Assembly (NCBI RefSeq): GCF_023078275.1
Contig: NC_062975.1
Span: forward strand, 26,105,085 to 26,169,084
From: Leguminivora glycinivorella
Lineage: Eukaryota > Arthropoda > Insecta > Lepidoptera > Tortricidae
Reading direction: 5' to 3'
Length of the DNA: 64,000 bases
Shown: piece after piece, positions 54,003 to 64,000 of the stretch
How positions within the stretch are numbered: position 1 is the first letter of the stretch
Layout: each line of letters begins with the position of its first letter
Translations under genes and position numbers: made by a program
The notes under the pieces: generated by a model
Databases searched by the model: none
What the model was told of the DNA's origin: nothing
The model's input: only the letters and a program-made list of their open reading frames with translations

Positions 54003-54514
54003 GGGACTGTGATTTGAAGCGAGTACATACTTGCTAAATACGTCGGGTACATAAACATTATTAATATGCATTCAATGGATTTTTAATCGGAAACTAAGTA
54101 TTATAAAATACTAGCTTTTACCCGCGGCTTCGCCCGCGTAATAAAAGTATTCATTAAGATTTTCATTTGGATCCGTAGTTTTCTCTGTAGGTATATTTAT
54201 CTGCGATTATTTCGATTGCACATAATATTGTTGCTTGCAATGATTGTAGAAATATTACACATCGACCACAGCGTAGGTAATTCTATATACGCTGGGGAAA
54301 CCTTTATAAACATCCCACATAGCCCGTATTTCGACACTATGATCGGTGGGTAAAAAGTACTTTTTTCTATTACTTATCCCTTACAATTTTTTACATTTTG
54401 CTTATACTTATCGCAAACGTAATCTTCAAGCAAGTAAACAACGATCGTCTTAGAGCACATTGATTGTAAGAGACCGCCGACCGATTATCCGTATCCCTCT
54501 AACGATACCCATAT

Positions 54515-54890
54515 TATCCGTATCCGTATCCGTATCCGTATCCGTATCCGTATCCGTATCCGTATCCGTATCCGTATCCGTATCCGTATCCGTATCCGTA
54601 TCCGTATCCGTATCCGTATCCGTATCCGTATCCGTATCCGTATCCGTATCCGTATCCGTATCCGTATCCGTATCCGTATCCGTATCCGTATCCGTATCGC
54701 TATCGCTATCCCTATCGCTATCGCTAACGCTATCGTTATCGCTATCGCTATCCCTATCGCTATCCCTATCGCTATCCCTATCGCTATCCCTATCGCTATC
54801 CCTATCGCTATCCCTACCGCTATCCCTATCGTTATCCCTATCCCTATCCCTATCCCTATCCCTATCCCTATGCCTATCCCTATCCCTTAT
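54515..54890. repeat. Hexanucleotide array (TATCCG)n then (TATCGC/TATCCC)n
   Basis: About 30 uninterrupted TATCCG units (54515-54694) switch abruptly to TATCGC and TATCCC units with a few variants. The 147- and 148-codon frames on either strand are translations of this array. Confidence 0.95.
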
Positions 54891-54941
54891 CAAGATAACA
54901 CTTTAAGTTCTCGCGCTTTGTACACATATTTAAAGTCACAT

Positions 54942-55214
54942 AGGTCGAACGCGATTAATTAACATTATTTTTACCTTTTTTCCCAACGTTTCGGCCAGGT
55001 TGCACTGGCCGTGGTCGCGGAAGACTGACGTCCCAGCAAAATGTCACTGGAGATGTAAACAACACAAAACTACCCGATATTAATTTATATAAATGTTCGG
55101 GGTAGACAAATAATTATAATCTACCCGCTTTTAGTTAATGTTTATTTCCCACCGCACGACATACAAAAAAAAAGAAAAAAGGTAAAAATAATGTTAATTA
55201 ATCGCGTTCGACCT
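54942..55214. mobile_element. MITE with perfect 40-bp TIRs
   Basis: 54942-54981 and 55175-55214 are exact inverses (AGGTCGAACGCGATTAATTA at the tip). The interior has GTTTCGGCCAGGTTGCACTG and GCCGTGGTCGCGGAAGAC. Confidence 0.92.
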
Positions 55215-55436
55215 TATGAAGATGTTTAATGATTTCTTATCAAGTGCTAAAATATAAAGTTTCATGGTTTTATCTTTTAAAATTAAGAAATCCCATACAA
55301 ACTTTCAACCTCTTTTTCAACCCCTTCATCTCTTTTTTTCGAAATAAAAAGTAGCTTATGTTCTGTCTCAGGGTCGAAAGATTGTCTGTTCCAAATTTAA
55401 TCAAAATCGGTTGCGTGGTTTAAGCGGGAAAGCGTA

Positions 55437-55493
<57 letters not shown>

Positions 55494-55524
55494 GTTACTT
55501 TCGCATTTATAATATTAGTATGGA

Positions 55525-56817
55525 TATGGATTACTTTCTGGTGAAAAAATCCATTAAATGTTAAAATTGATAAAATAATTGTTAGTTATGCTTATGAACC
55601 ATTGAACCCGATGTAGCTAATATGTATATATTCGCGTCAGTCGCGTCACATCCCAGACCCAGCTCCAACTTAAATGTTTGGTTGGTTTAATGTTCAGGTT
55701 AGCTCCTTTAAAATAATCTCATTGGTAAACTATTATTGCTATACTTACCCTGATGTAAATGTGTGCATGCGTTGTCTATTAAAAGTATTTTGTCTACTTT
55801 TTTCATAAAAATGCATCGATATCGATTAACATCGACAGTCAATCCCTACCGCTAGATATGATTCTATGGAAATACAGTTTGTCCCCCCGCATTGTAGCGC
55901 GTAAATGGATTTTATCACTATATAAATATCCCCCTACTTTACGTGCCGAGGGGGGCCAACCCGTTATGGGATGCCCGCTTGACGTAGTCGCTTTTAATAC
56001 GTTTGTAGAACGTATTTGGGTTTTACGGAGTGACTAAAAGCTGTTCAATGGAATTCGGCACTTTTACTTCCTTAAGTATGTTAACGGAGAATTTAGGTAA
56101 AAGTCAGTATCGGTAGACAGAAAAAGCCTTTCTTGTTTCATACTTAAATATATAATTTAAAGAAAAGTTGTATGAAATCATTTATATGATTGTGAGAGAA
56201 TACAAGTGTTGCGTAGATATGACCCCAATATTCGGCCAAGAGGTCTAGGAGTAGTCACATGCACTTTTGAACTGATTTAATACTTTGATTGCACATGATT
56301 TTGAAAAGTTTTGACTTATTTTTTTGGTACTTTTCCTGATTTAGGAAGAATTTTCGCTGTAGTAATACCACCGCTTCTTAACACCTTATTATTGTGTTCG
56401 TAACCTAGACTAAAAACACGGATTTTTTTTCTTTCTCCTGCACTTCAATCTTCAAATTTTGACTTCACACCCAGCCCAGTAAGTAAATATTTCATCAAAA
56501 GAATTAAGATTTGCCGATATGGGCAATAACCGATGAATGGGCAAAGGGTCCCCTGTGAAATTAGGCGGCAAATGCCTCGCGGCTCATTTGGTTTGACCCT
56601 TCCGGTCGTAACCGTCTTTGCGGGATGCACTTCACAAGTGTCGATTGAACTTTGGGTACTTGTGAAATAGGTTTTGAAAGACTTATGGAAATCGTAAGTA
56701 TAATAGAATAGAAGACACCAAAAGGAAATCAAGATAAATGAACATGACAAATTACACCCAAGCTATTTTATTTTCTCCATAAAGTACCTATACTTATACA
56801 AAATATAATTTAGGTTA
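55525..56817. other. Unassigned stretch
   Basis: 55811-55835 has ATCGATATCGAT plus ACATCGAC (DRE/BEAF-like). The 101-codon minus frame at 56445-56750 has no domain. Otherwise AT-rich. Confidence 0.35.
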
Positions 56818-57830
56818 AAGCAGAAGTGACTCCTAAAATTGTCGATAATAACCACGTAATGGATATTATCAGAAATATAAACATAAACTATTAACAATGG
56901 CAAACCTATCCCCATAAAAGAAAGTCATACATATAAACACTAAGGTCATACCCAAACTGAAGTTCAATTTAATTGCTATAGATTAAACATATATTAATTT
57001 TCTCCAGGATTGGAATCCAGAAAAGATACCTTAATTTCCCCAAAAAAAGTATTCGTTACAAAAACAGTAAGGCTGTAAGTAGATAGAGTTGTGGTTACTA
57101 AATTTCAATCAATCAATCAATGGCCTCTAAGTCCTCTAACATCAATAATATGATGGGTTAAGCATCGTCCATTAGATTGCGGCACTTCCGCAAGTGGCTA
57201 GTGAGCCCAATGCGAGAGCGGCAGCCCCGACCGCAAAGCTAGCAGGAGAATGTGGCCGTGTCCAGTGACAGAGGTTGGTTAGCGCGCTGGTTTTCGCCTA
57301 GAGTGAAGAAGGTCTAAATTTATTAAACGCCTATTATAATGCCAGGCAATATAAACTAGCATACCTAACTTACCCAAAAAAGAAATCCATAAACAAAAAC
57401 ACTAAGGCCGAATCCAAAGTAAGGGACTCCTAAAGTTGCTAAAAGCTTAAATTTCAATGACAATGCCTAATGTAGTAGTTAGCTCTTCCATTATCCCCAA
57501 AAACACATGGTGATACCCGAAGTATCTCTTAAAGGTGTCAAAAAAGTCACTATCAAATACGAAAAATCTCTTCTCTAAACCATGTCCAATATACTAATAC
57601 TAGGTAGTCTGGAAGAGATCGCTCTTTATCGATAAAACCGTCGGTTGTCTGTCTCTATTTATAATCATTTGTTTTGTCTCCAGTGTATCTTTATTATGCA
57701 TCTTTTGCTGAGATGTGCCAATAATGAGTCTATCTCATTTCCCCAAAAAAGAAAGCCATAAACAAAAACACTAAGGTCATATCCGAAGTAAAGGTGTCAA
57801 GGACCTCGCCGGGTAGACAGCGCAGCGAAT
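56818..57830. repeat. Irregularly spaced diverged repeat
   Basis: CCCAAAAAAGAAAKCCATAA then CAAAAACACTAAGGYC or a variant occurs at about 56910, 57372 and 57738, with a partial at 57496. Other shared words are GACTCCTAAA (56828, 57425) and AAAGGTGTCAA (57530, 57790). A LINE end (57100-57310) interrupts the series. Confidence 0.55.
57100..57310 (-). mobile_element. LINE 3' UTR, minus strand, (TTGA)n tail
   Basis: CAATCAATCAATCAATGGCC at the left is the inverted tail. The GC-richer body (GAGAGCGGCAGCCCCGACCG) contrasts with the flanks. No coding part. Confidence 0.55.
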
Positions 57831-58540
57831 TTGAATACAGCGTGGCTCATTTACATAGCAGCTGACTTCTTTACGGCGCTGCATTGATGGGTCAGATGCG
57901 GAACATGTAAATGTAGACATAGTATAAGTATTAGTATTAGTTCTAGATCAAGTATATCTAGAACTAATTGGTTAGAAGTAATTAGATGCGTGAGTTGAGC
58001 AGAAAAAAATTTATGGATATTGCAATGATTTGGATGGGATCTTTATTGATCAAATAGTGTTTTTGGTATTGAAAATATGTCTCACGAAATTCTTATGGAT
58101 CCATCTAATTTACAATCAGGGAAAGTATTACATTTACTGTATTTTGAAGATAGCATTAGAAAATAATTAGGTATGCAATGAACCTATCATATTTGCTACT
58201 CAGGTCAGTAAACTTTCATCTATTCAAATTGAGTTTTGGTATTGAAGACCGCATACATAATTTTTGAAAATTGAAGTTATCATAGTCAATACTTATAGTG
58301 ATTTTACATATATAAACGATTAGTAATGTATATGTAATAATTTAATGTCTTTCATTGTTGTTAAGAAAAGCAGCCTTAGACAGCCGTCTTTTAAAATGCC
58401 TAAATAAACAACTGAAGTCTACCTTTAGGCGACCTAAAAGTTTTTATTTACATTCTTGCCAAGTTCTGGAAGGAATGTATAATAGAATGTGGATGCGTGT
58501 GACCTAACCTTACAGATATAGACTGCAGCGCTGCAGTACT
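57831..58540. other. No recognised feature
   Basis: AT-rich; TTCTAGATC/TATCTAGAACTA forms a small inverted repeat at 57940-57966. Confidence 0.3.
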
Positions 58541-58589
58541 AACAAACTCGTACTGAAACGGAATATCGATTACTTTCGCTACTATAATG

Positions 58590-58775
58590 TAATCCCCCGC
58601 CCACAATTCCTTTTTTTAGCACAGGATAATAATATAGTCGTCTTTGTCTCTCCCACGCGCTCCCGGCACGGCGGGGGCCGAGGGCCGCCCTCGGACCTCT
58701 CTGTCCCTCTCGCCCGCCGTATGTAAATGATCGTCTCCTTCCCTCTGTGTGCGTGCACACGTACACCACACATAG
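58590..58775. other. GC-rich islet
   Basis: CACGCGCTCCCGGCACGGCG and GGGGCCGAGGGCCGCCCTCG stand out in G+C. The minus frames of 76 and 63 codons are compositional. Confidence 0.35.
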
Positions 58776-59084
58776 AAAGTCATTTGAGGTTTACTGCCCT
58801 GACAGGTTTTGTCCTATTTTAAATACGAATCTACAATTTGATTCCTTGTCAGCGCAAATTTTGGGTGAGCTCCGTCAAAATTTAAAGTTTTTTCTATTCT
58901 GAATTATTGTGAACGTCATGCAATGATACGATAGATAACAATGGGGGGTAGTTTGAGCGAAAACGATTTTCCTAAGGCTTTCAGTTGTCGAACAATTTAA
59001 AACCCTAACTTTTGTTCTTAAAGTTGACTTTTCTGTATTACCAGCTATCCGTGACTCGTCTGTGACGTCACGTATACGTCGAAA

Positions 59085-59294
59085 ATGACACTTTTACGAG
59101 CAATAATTTACATTATTTCGGTGTTAAGCCTCGCGTGCCGAGTCTGCGCGATTGATTTTGTGTCCCTCTCTCAAATCGAATCACTTGTACTGTGTAATGG
59201 TCGTTTTGCGTGTTTTTGTGTTTTTCGTGTTTATTTTGACCATTCGAGGTATGAGGCTGTCACGCTTGCAAGCCTTTGTTTTGTTCGAGAATAG
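59085..59294 (+). CDS. Unidentified small frame with signal-peptide-like start
   Basis: The frame begins MTLLRAIIYIISVLSLACRV, then CAIDF: a short basic start, a hydrophobic core of about 14 residues and small residues where a signal peptidase could cut. The ATG context is favourable (AAAATG) and a CRE, TGACGTCA, lies 15 bp upstream (59063-59070). GAG|GTATGAG at about 59248 could be a splice donor. The downstream residues (rich in F, C, V) match nothing that I know. It may be a first coding exon of a secreted protein, but a 70-codon frame with these features can also arise by chance. Confidence 0.18.
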   Translation: MTLLRAIIYIISVLSLACRVCAIDFVSLSQIESLVLCNGRFACFCVFRVYFDHSRYEAVTLASLCFVRE

Positions 59295-60590
59295 CTACGG
59301 TTGGCATGGAAGTTGTAATGTAATCAATGGTATGTAAATGCTTCGTGTCATCATACTTTGTTGCTGATTACATATCATGTGAATCGATTTGTTTTTGTCT
59401 TTAACTTGTTTGAAAAATGGAAATAAAAGCTTTTTATGCAATAATGTGAGTATGTAAAATGTAGCAATATACTCGTACTGCAAAAATGTATGTCCTCGGC
59501 TATGTTCACTTGTTCAGCTATGTTTTGTATCATTCCGTAGGTACATTTCTGGCACCAATGTGTCCCGTAAATATCCAAACGTTGACATGTCATCTTCCAT
59601 TCTGCAATATTAGCATTTTGTTCGCCACGGATTGTAGACGATTATCACCTTGGCTACGGCAATCTGTACAGAAAAAAACATCGCAGATCGCAGATACGAA
59701 AGCATTCTTTCCCAAGCTAAACCAGAGGCCTTCATCTGGCCTAAAAAACTTTCGAACCCTGCATTTAGATACTTCGTTTAGCATAATTTTGTGATTGGCA
59801 GGAAGTCCCATCGTGCATTAAGTCCGCCTTTAACAAGTTATACACTCCTTCAAACCACACTGTAGCTTTCTGTTTAGTTTTTTGTCGCTACAACAAAAGT
59901 TCGTTGAATATTTATTTATTTAAATTTATGCTTTAGGGATGGCAATGACCTTGTTAGGCTTGAACTGACCTAGCACAAAGCTGACGTTTTCTGGGCTTTA
60001 GCTTAGTGACTGTCTCGACGAGTTAGACTGCGGTCCCGGGTTCGAGTCCGGTTTTAGCACCAAAGTTTCTGTTGGAATCTGGTGATGTACGGTAAGGTAT
60101 ATCAAGAACAGTTAGGACTTAGGAATAAACTGGAGTACGAGAGTCCTAATGATTATAGGTGAAGTTTACTTTTAGCTTAGTGACAGTGATTGTCGTTTCG
60201 TCTTGTTAACGCGGGGTCTCGGGTCTGATTTCAGAACACCAACAATGCTGCTGTGGATGCTGCAAAGTAAAAAAAGAGATTAGTAGGTGCAAGGAATATA
60301 GCAAGACAAGAAATTATGACTAAATTACGAACTATGACTAATGTCTGGCAATCGTAACCTACACTATGACTTTCAATCATTATTTCAAACAAAGGGATCC
60401 TTTGAGTTATACCTCCTTAGGCCTCGTCCATACCTGTTCCTAAAGCCGCGATAACGCGCCCAATTAAGATCTTCATTAGGCGCCTTCCGCGAACGCGCAC
60501 GCGTCGATCCACACGTTTAGGGCTGCTTAGTTACACAAAGTCGTATCTGCACCTGTTAGGACGGAATGTAAAACTGTAAAGCAGGCGAGC
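59295..60590. other. Unassigned; weak SINE-like piece
   Basis: 60015-60070 has TCCCGGGTTCGAGTCCGG, a B-box-like motif, and a second weaker one near 60210. Antisense and sense frames of 60-100 codons at 59375-59811 show no domain. Confidence 0.35.
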
Positions 60591-60594
60591 AGTT

Positions 60595-60775
60595 CCCAAT
60601 AAATAAATAAATATGATTGTAACCAACGACATTTATAATACACAAATACCTACTTATGACACATAGAAAACATACATGACGCAGGAAAAAAAATGTCTTC
60701 GCGTCACACAAATAAATGCCCTTACCGGGATTCGAACCCGGGACCGCGGCTTAGCAGGCAGGGTCTTTACCGGTA
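60595..60775 (-). mobile_element. tRNA-derived SINE, minus strand
   Basis: ACATAGAAAACATACATGAC, GTCACACAAATAAATGCCCT and the inverted B box GGGATTCGAACCCGGG. The 3' part is shortened. Confidence 0.88.
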
Positions 60776-60877
60776 CTAAGATGATGCAAATTAGCTAAAG
60801 TCAGGACGCTACACAAGAGAAAAATCGTACATTTACCTACCTCCTTTCTCACGTCACGTCACACACGTGTAAAGATT

Positions 60878-61050
60878 CAAAGATTCAAAGAATTTATTTG
60901 CATAGAACACAGTTAATAAGGTGTTACAAAATAAATAAATCCGTGCATTCAGTCTGCATGCAGGCGTGCAAATATTTAAAAACAGGCAAATTAATATTTA
61001 CAAAATAATAATTATATCGCTGTTCTCCTTGTACAGAGCTGTTCATTTCG
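60878..61050 (-). mobile_element. LINE 3' end with (AAGATTC)n tail
   Basis: AAAGATTCAAAGATTCAAAG, then AATTTATTTGCATAGAACAC. Inverted 3' end with AATAAATT. Confidence 0.55.
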
Positions 61051-61274
61051 GCTTCATAGTCGATATACATACCTAAGGATTATGAATGTACGCATTATAC
61101 GCGATAAAGATAGTAGGCGGGTCAATGTACCAAATTCTTAGTGCTTAGCGTCGTTACTTTTGGAAAAATACATGTAAAAATCTTCTACAGAAATATAGTA
61201 GGTACTTAAACCTTTTACTAGACTTTTTCACAATTTTACGTCTAGTCTACTTATCGAAATGTTCCCCAGCATAT

Positions 61275-61680
61275 AACTGCAATGCACGGCTAACTAAACT
61301 ATAGGAAGGGACCCTGTAGTTTAAACCTAGCTCTCAAATTAGAAGCACCCTCACCGGCGTATCGCTAGATATACCAGTACTGTACTGGTATGGTTATACT
61401 GAGTAATTTAGGAGACGTGAACAGGAACTTGTTCAGTAAATAATAAGTTACAGTTTATTAACTATTGGTATATCTGTAATAAGTACACTGTTATTGGTAT
61501 TACACTGCAATGCATGGCTAACTATACGAAAGCACTCTGTAGTTTAAGACCTGACTCAAATTAGAAGCAGTCACCGGGATACCGGTAGATATACCGATAC
61601 TGTCCGTACAGTACATCGTACTATACTGTATATCCACACGTACAGTACTGTATACCCAAACACAGGATGATTCAGGAGAC
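61275..61680. repeat. ~228-bp tandem duplication
   Basis: ACTGCAATGCACGGCTAACT and CAAATTAGAAGCA...CACCGG...TAGATATACC recur at 61276 and 61504. Diverged. Confidence 0.7.
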
Positions 61681-62390
61681 GTGAGTTAGCGTCGGTTTTT
61701 ATATTACAATCGTACAATCTATTTAGGATATGATAAATCAGCCATATTTGTCCATTCTTTCTTACTTTTTTCGAACCATCCTATATACCGGTATACTCAT
61801 AGATGTCTGTATTGTACAGTGACGTAGATATTTGAAGCTAGTTTCAGCGTCGGATTTTACATTACAATCATACAACCTATGCATGATAGATCGGCAATAT
61901 TTGTACCTACAATAATTTTGCTCACGTTTCACGAACCATCCTGTATACCGGTATAAATATACTCACAGATACCGGTATAGTGACGTAGATATTTGGTTTT
62001 ATACCACAATCGTACAATCTATGCAGGATAGATAGGCAATATTTGTACCTACAGTTTTGCTCACGTTTCACGAACCATCCTGTATACCGGTATAAATATA
62101 CTCACAGATACCGGTATAGTGACGTAGATATTTGAAGCTAGTTTCAGCGTTGGATTTTACAAAATCGTACAACCTAAGTAAGCAGGATACATCGGCAATA
62201 TTTGTACCTACAGTTTTGCTCACGTTTCACGAACCATCCTGTATACCGGTATAAATATACTCACAGATACCGGTATAGTGACGTAGATATTTGAAGCTAG
62301 TTTCAGCGTCGGGTTTTACATTACAATCGTCGCACAACCTGTGCGGGATATGATAAATCGGCCATGTTTGTACAGTCGCGCGCGCCGGTG
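61680..62390. repeat. 140-160-bp tandem repeat with TATACCGGTATA palindromes
   Basis: GTGACGTAGATATTTG at 61819, 61980, 62119 and 62278. GAACCATCCTGTATACCGGT precedes three of them. A degenerate unit begins near 61680. Units vary in length by deletion of TTGAAGCTAGTTTCAGCG. Confidence 0.9.
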
Positions 62391-62549
62391 CTTACTGGCT
62401 CATGAGTACGTGAATCAACGTTTTTATTGCGAGCGTCTAGATATTTATTTTGTAGATAATAAGTAAGATTATTAATAAATGAAATATTTTTTCGTACTTA
62501 TGCCGTTGCATTAAGGTAAGAACTTTAAATGCGATGTTGATTAGTTGCC

Positions 62550-62800
62550 TGTGTGGTGACGGGTTAAGAATTTCACCACCCCCTTTCTTCCCGTGGGTGT
62601 CGTAGAAGGCGACTGTGGGATATGGGTTAAATTGTGGCGTAGGCGAGAGGCTGGCAACCTGTCACTGCAATGTCACAGTTTCATTTTCTATCAACCCCTT
62701 ATTTGCCAAGAGTGGCACTGAAACTTGAGTAGTTTCATGTGCTCTGCCTACCCCTTCATGGGATACAGGCGTGATTTTATGTATGTATGTGTATGTATGT
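62550..62800 (+). mobile_element. RTE-tailed short element, full-length reference
   Basis: GTGTGGTGACGGGTTAAGAA, GGTGTCGTAGAAGGCGACTG, GCGTAGGCGAGAGGCTGGCA, CTCTGCCTACCCCTTCATGG and a (TATG)n tail. No frame and no pol III box is obvious. Confidence 0.9.
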
Positions 62801-62894
62801 TGATTATTTGAGACCAGAAACGTCCAACGTTTTTCAGGTTTTAAACGAACTGTGAACTAACGAGTGCCAATTATAATAATGAAATAGTACATTA

Positions 62895-63008
62895 CGATAC
62901 AGGTGCGTAAAAAGGAAGTTCGATACGAGTGGTATTAAATTAAAACGCGACCGAAGGGAGTGTTTTAAATCGACACGAGTTACGAATTTCCTTTTCGCAC
63001 GTGTATCG
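62895..63008. mobile_element. Hairpin MITE 1 of a cluster
   Basis: CGATACAGGTGCGTAAAAAG at the left and its near inverse at the right (CCTTTTCGCACGTGTATCG). Confidence 0.75.
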
Positions 63009-63028
63009 TACGACGTTTTTCAGTACAG

Positions 63029-63192
63029 GCCCCGTAGCCGAATGGCATTTCTCCGACGCCAAACGAAAACGAAACGCCGCGCCAGTTAGTCGGGCTCTGT
63101 CGCGCCAATACGCAAGAGCGATAGAGATAGATATTACTAGCGTTTCGTTTCGTGAGCGTTTCGTGAGCGTTTGTGCCATTCGGCTACGCACC
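63029..63192. mobile_element. Hairpin MITE 2 of a cluster
   Basis: CGTAGCCGAATGGCA at the left, TGCCATTCGGCTACG at the right, with inner ACGAAACG/CGTTTCGTTTCG pairing. The sense and antisense 70-80 codon frames are repeat-derived. Confidence 0.8.
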
Positions 63193-63242
63193 CTGATGGC
63201 CCTCCGAAGTTTCGACCTGACATAAATAATGAACCACTTCTC

Positions 63243-63322
63243 GCACTAGTGCGTAAAAAAACACCATCTGTACTGAAAATAGATAATAATTTCTGTACAC
63301 ATGGTGTTTTTCCCGCACTAGT
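63243..63322. mobile_element. Hairpin MITE 3 of a cluster
   Basis: GCACTAGTGCGTAAAAAAAC then ACCAT pairs with ATGGTGTTTTTCCCGCACTAG at the right. Confidence 0.78.
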
Positions 63323-63489
63323 TGGCCAACATTGTTGGTAGTATATTTCTCGTCAAAAACGTCGTAACACATGCGAAGAGAGAATTCGTAACTTGTGTGG
63401 ATTTAAAACCCTCCCTTCGGCCGTGTTTGAATTTATCACCACTCGTTTCAAACTTTATCTTTACCACACTTGTGTGATACACCGTGTAC

Positions 63490-63838
63490 TTTTTGTTTTC
63501 CGTTAAATTCGACACGTCGTTAGGTTCATTGTCAGGAACCATTCTGTATATCACTTTTAGTTAAATTCGCAAAAAAAATTCATTGTTTTCATACATAATA
63601 AATGAATTTCTCAGTGTGTCCTTAAGAATTATATTCAAGTTAGTGTCAAGTGATTGACAGCACATGTCAAAACAAATATTTAACATTAGCAGTTGGTAAA
63701 GGCTGTCGTGTTCAGTAATTGTCTTAATTTTTTTATTAACTCGATAACCGTAAAAGTTAAGACGTTTGTTTCTTAGAGAAATATATATATTATTTGATCT
63801 AAAGAACCATCCCTTAATGGAATTCAATAAAAACAGGG
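63490..63838 (-). repeat. Dispersed repeat, inverse partner of 47318-47695
   Basis: CAGGAACCATTCTGTATATC, CAAGTGATTGACAGCACATG and GGAATTCAATAAAAACAG. The 88-codon minus frame lies within it. Confidence 0.88.
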
Positions 63839-64000
63839 TGTATGTATCTATTTTGTGTAATAGATCCTTTTAAGTTTTCATCCACTGTGCTCGCCTGTCC
63901 CCCACACAGCGGCTTGAGTACGAACTGCGGATTGTCTTAGCTGACACGTTCTGAACTTCCCGAGTTATTGGCTTTTGTTAATTTAATTAAATTCAATCCG
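63839..64000. other. Nothing recognised to window end
   Basis: No repeat partner or frame. Confidence 0.3.

Larger units (their letters stand above)
54111..55524 (-). mobile_element. 1.4-kb Helitron-like element with cargo
   Basis: The 3' end, inverted, is CTAGCTTTTACCCGCGGCTT, then CGCCCGCGT at 54111-54140. The 5' end, inverted, is GCATTTATAATATTAGTATG at 55503-55522, finishing TGGA at 55524. Near the 5' end lie AATCAAAATCGGTTGCGTGG and a (CAGA)n tract (55437-55491). Short family members are about 190 bp. Here the middle carries a hexanucleotide array and a nested MITE. Confidence 0.72.

Noticed and set aside
54450..54906. 147- and 148-codon frames (DTDTDT and SVSVSV proteins)
   Set aside because: Both are translations of a hexanucleotide array, open on either strand because the unit has no stop.
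58539..58773. 76- and 63-codon minus frames
   Set aside because: Two overlapping frames in a GC-rich islet with no domain; composition explains them.

Overview
The window looks like repeat-rich, AT-rich nuclear DNA of an insect, most probably a moth or butterfly. The reasons are several interspersed families that I know from Lepidoptera: short Helitron-like elements ending in a GCGGGCGAAGCC-type hairpin plus CTAG, the CCGGCCAAGAGCG...GGAACCCTAAAAA element, the CCCCCGACGC...(CTGT)n element, tRNA-derived SINEs with a GGATTCGAACCCGGG B box, and RTE, R1-like and CR1/Jockey-like retrotransposon fragments. I find no intact cellular protein-coding gene, no functional tRNA or rRNA gene and no CRISPR array. 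Most open frames lie in or opposite mobile elements, or in microsatellites.

Layout. 1-4.2 kb: a foldback repeat and a 157-bp satellite (about 11.7 copies) with a four-monomer higher-order period of 628 bp. 4.3-14.4 kb: SINEs, LINE remnants, a degenerate R1-like pol inside a 2.9-kb inverted-repeat element, MITEs and Helitron-like copies. 15-16.5 kb: a foldback element with about 235-bp near-identical arms. 16.9-17.7 kb: a hAT element with a perfect 8-bp target duplication. 18.5-19.1 kb: a LINE 3' end. 20.2-25.8 kb: the best structure in the window, a complete minus-strand LTR retrotransposon without genes (identical 121-bp LTRs, tRNA-Ser-type primer site, polypurine tract, 5-bp target duplication), sitting inside another repeat whose uninterrupted copy lies at 43 kb. 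26-33 kb: RTE remnants, a SINE and a 123-bp tandem repeat. 33-43 kb: MITEs, microsatellite-bearing elements, SINEs, an RTE 3' end and GC-rich islets. 43.7-45.5 kb: a 5'-truncated LINE that landed in a (CTGT)n tract. 45.5-52.6 kb: tandem and dispersed repeats and two MITEs. 53.9-55.5 kb: a near-perfect hairpin and a 1.4-kb Helitron-like element carrying a hexanucleotide array. 56.8-64 kb: tandem repeats rich in ACCGGT palindromes, SINEs and a cluster of hairpin MITEs.

The elements relate to each other mainly by nesting. At least eight insertions of one element into another can be read, three of them with an empty-site paralogue in the same window, so a relative chronology is possible. The 3' tail of the RTE retrotransposon is also the tail of a short non-autonomous family present in about seven copies, which suggests that RTE supplied the machinery for it. 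Family names come from memory of insect repeats and were not checked against a library. Coordinates of diverged elements are approximate.
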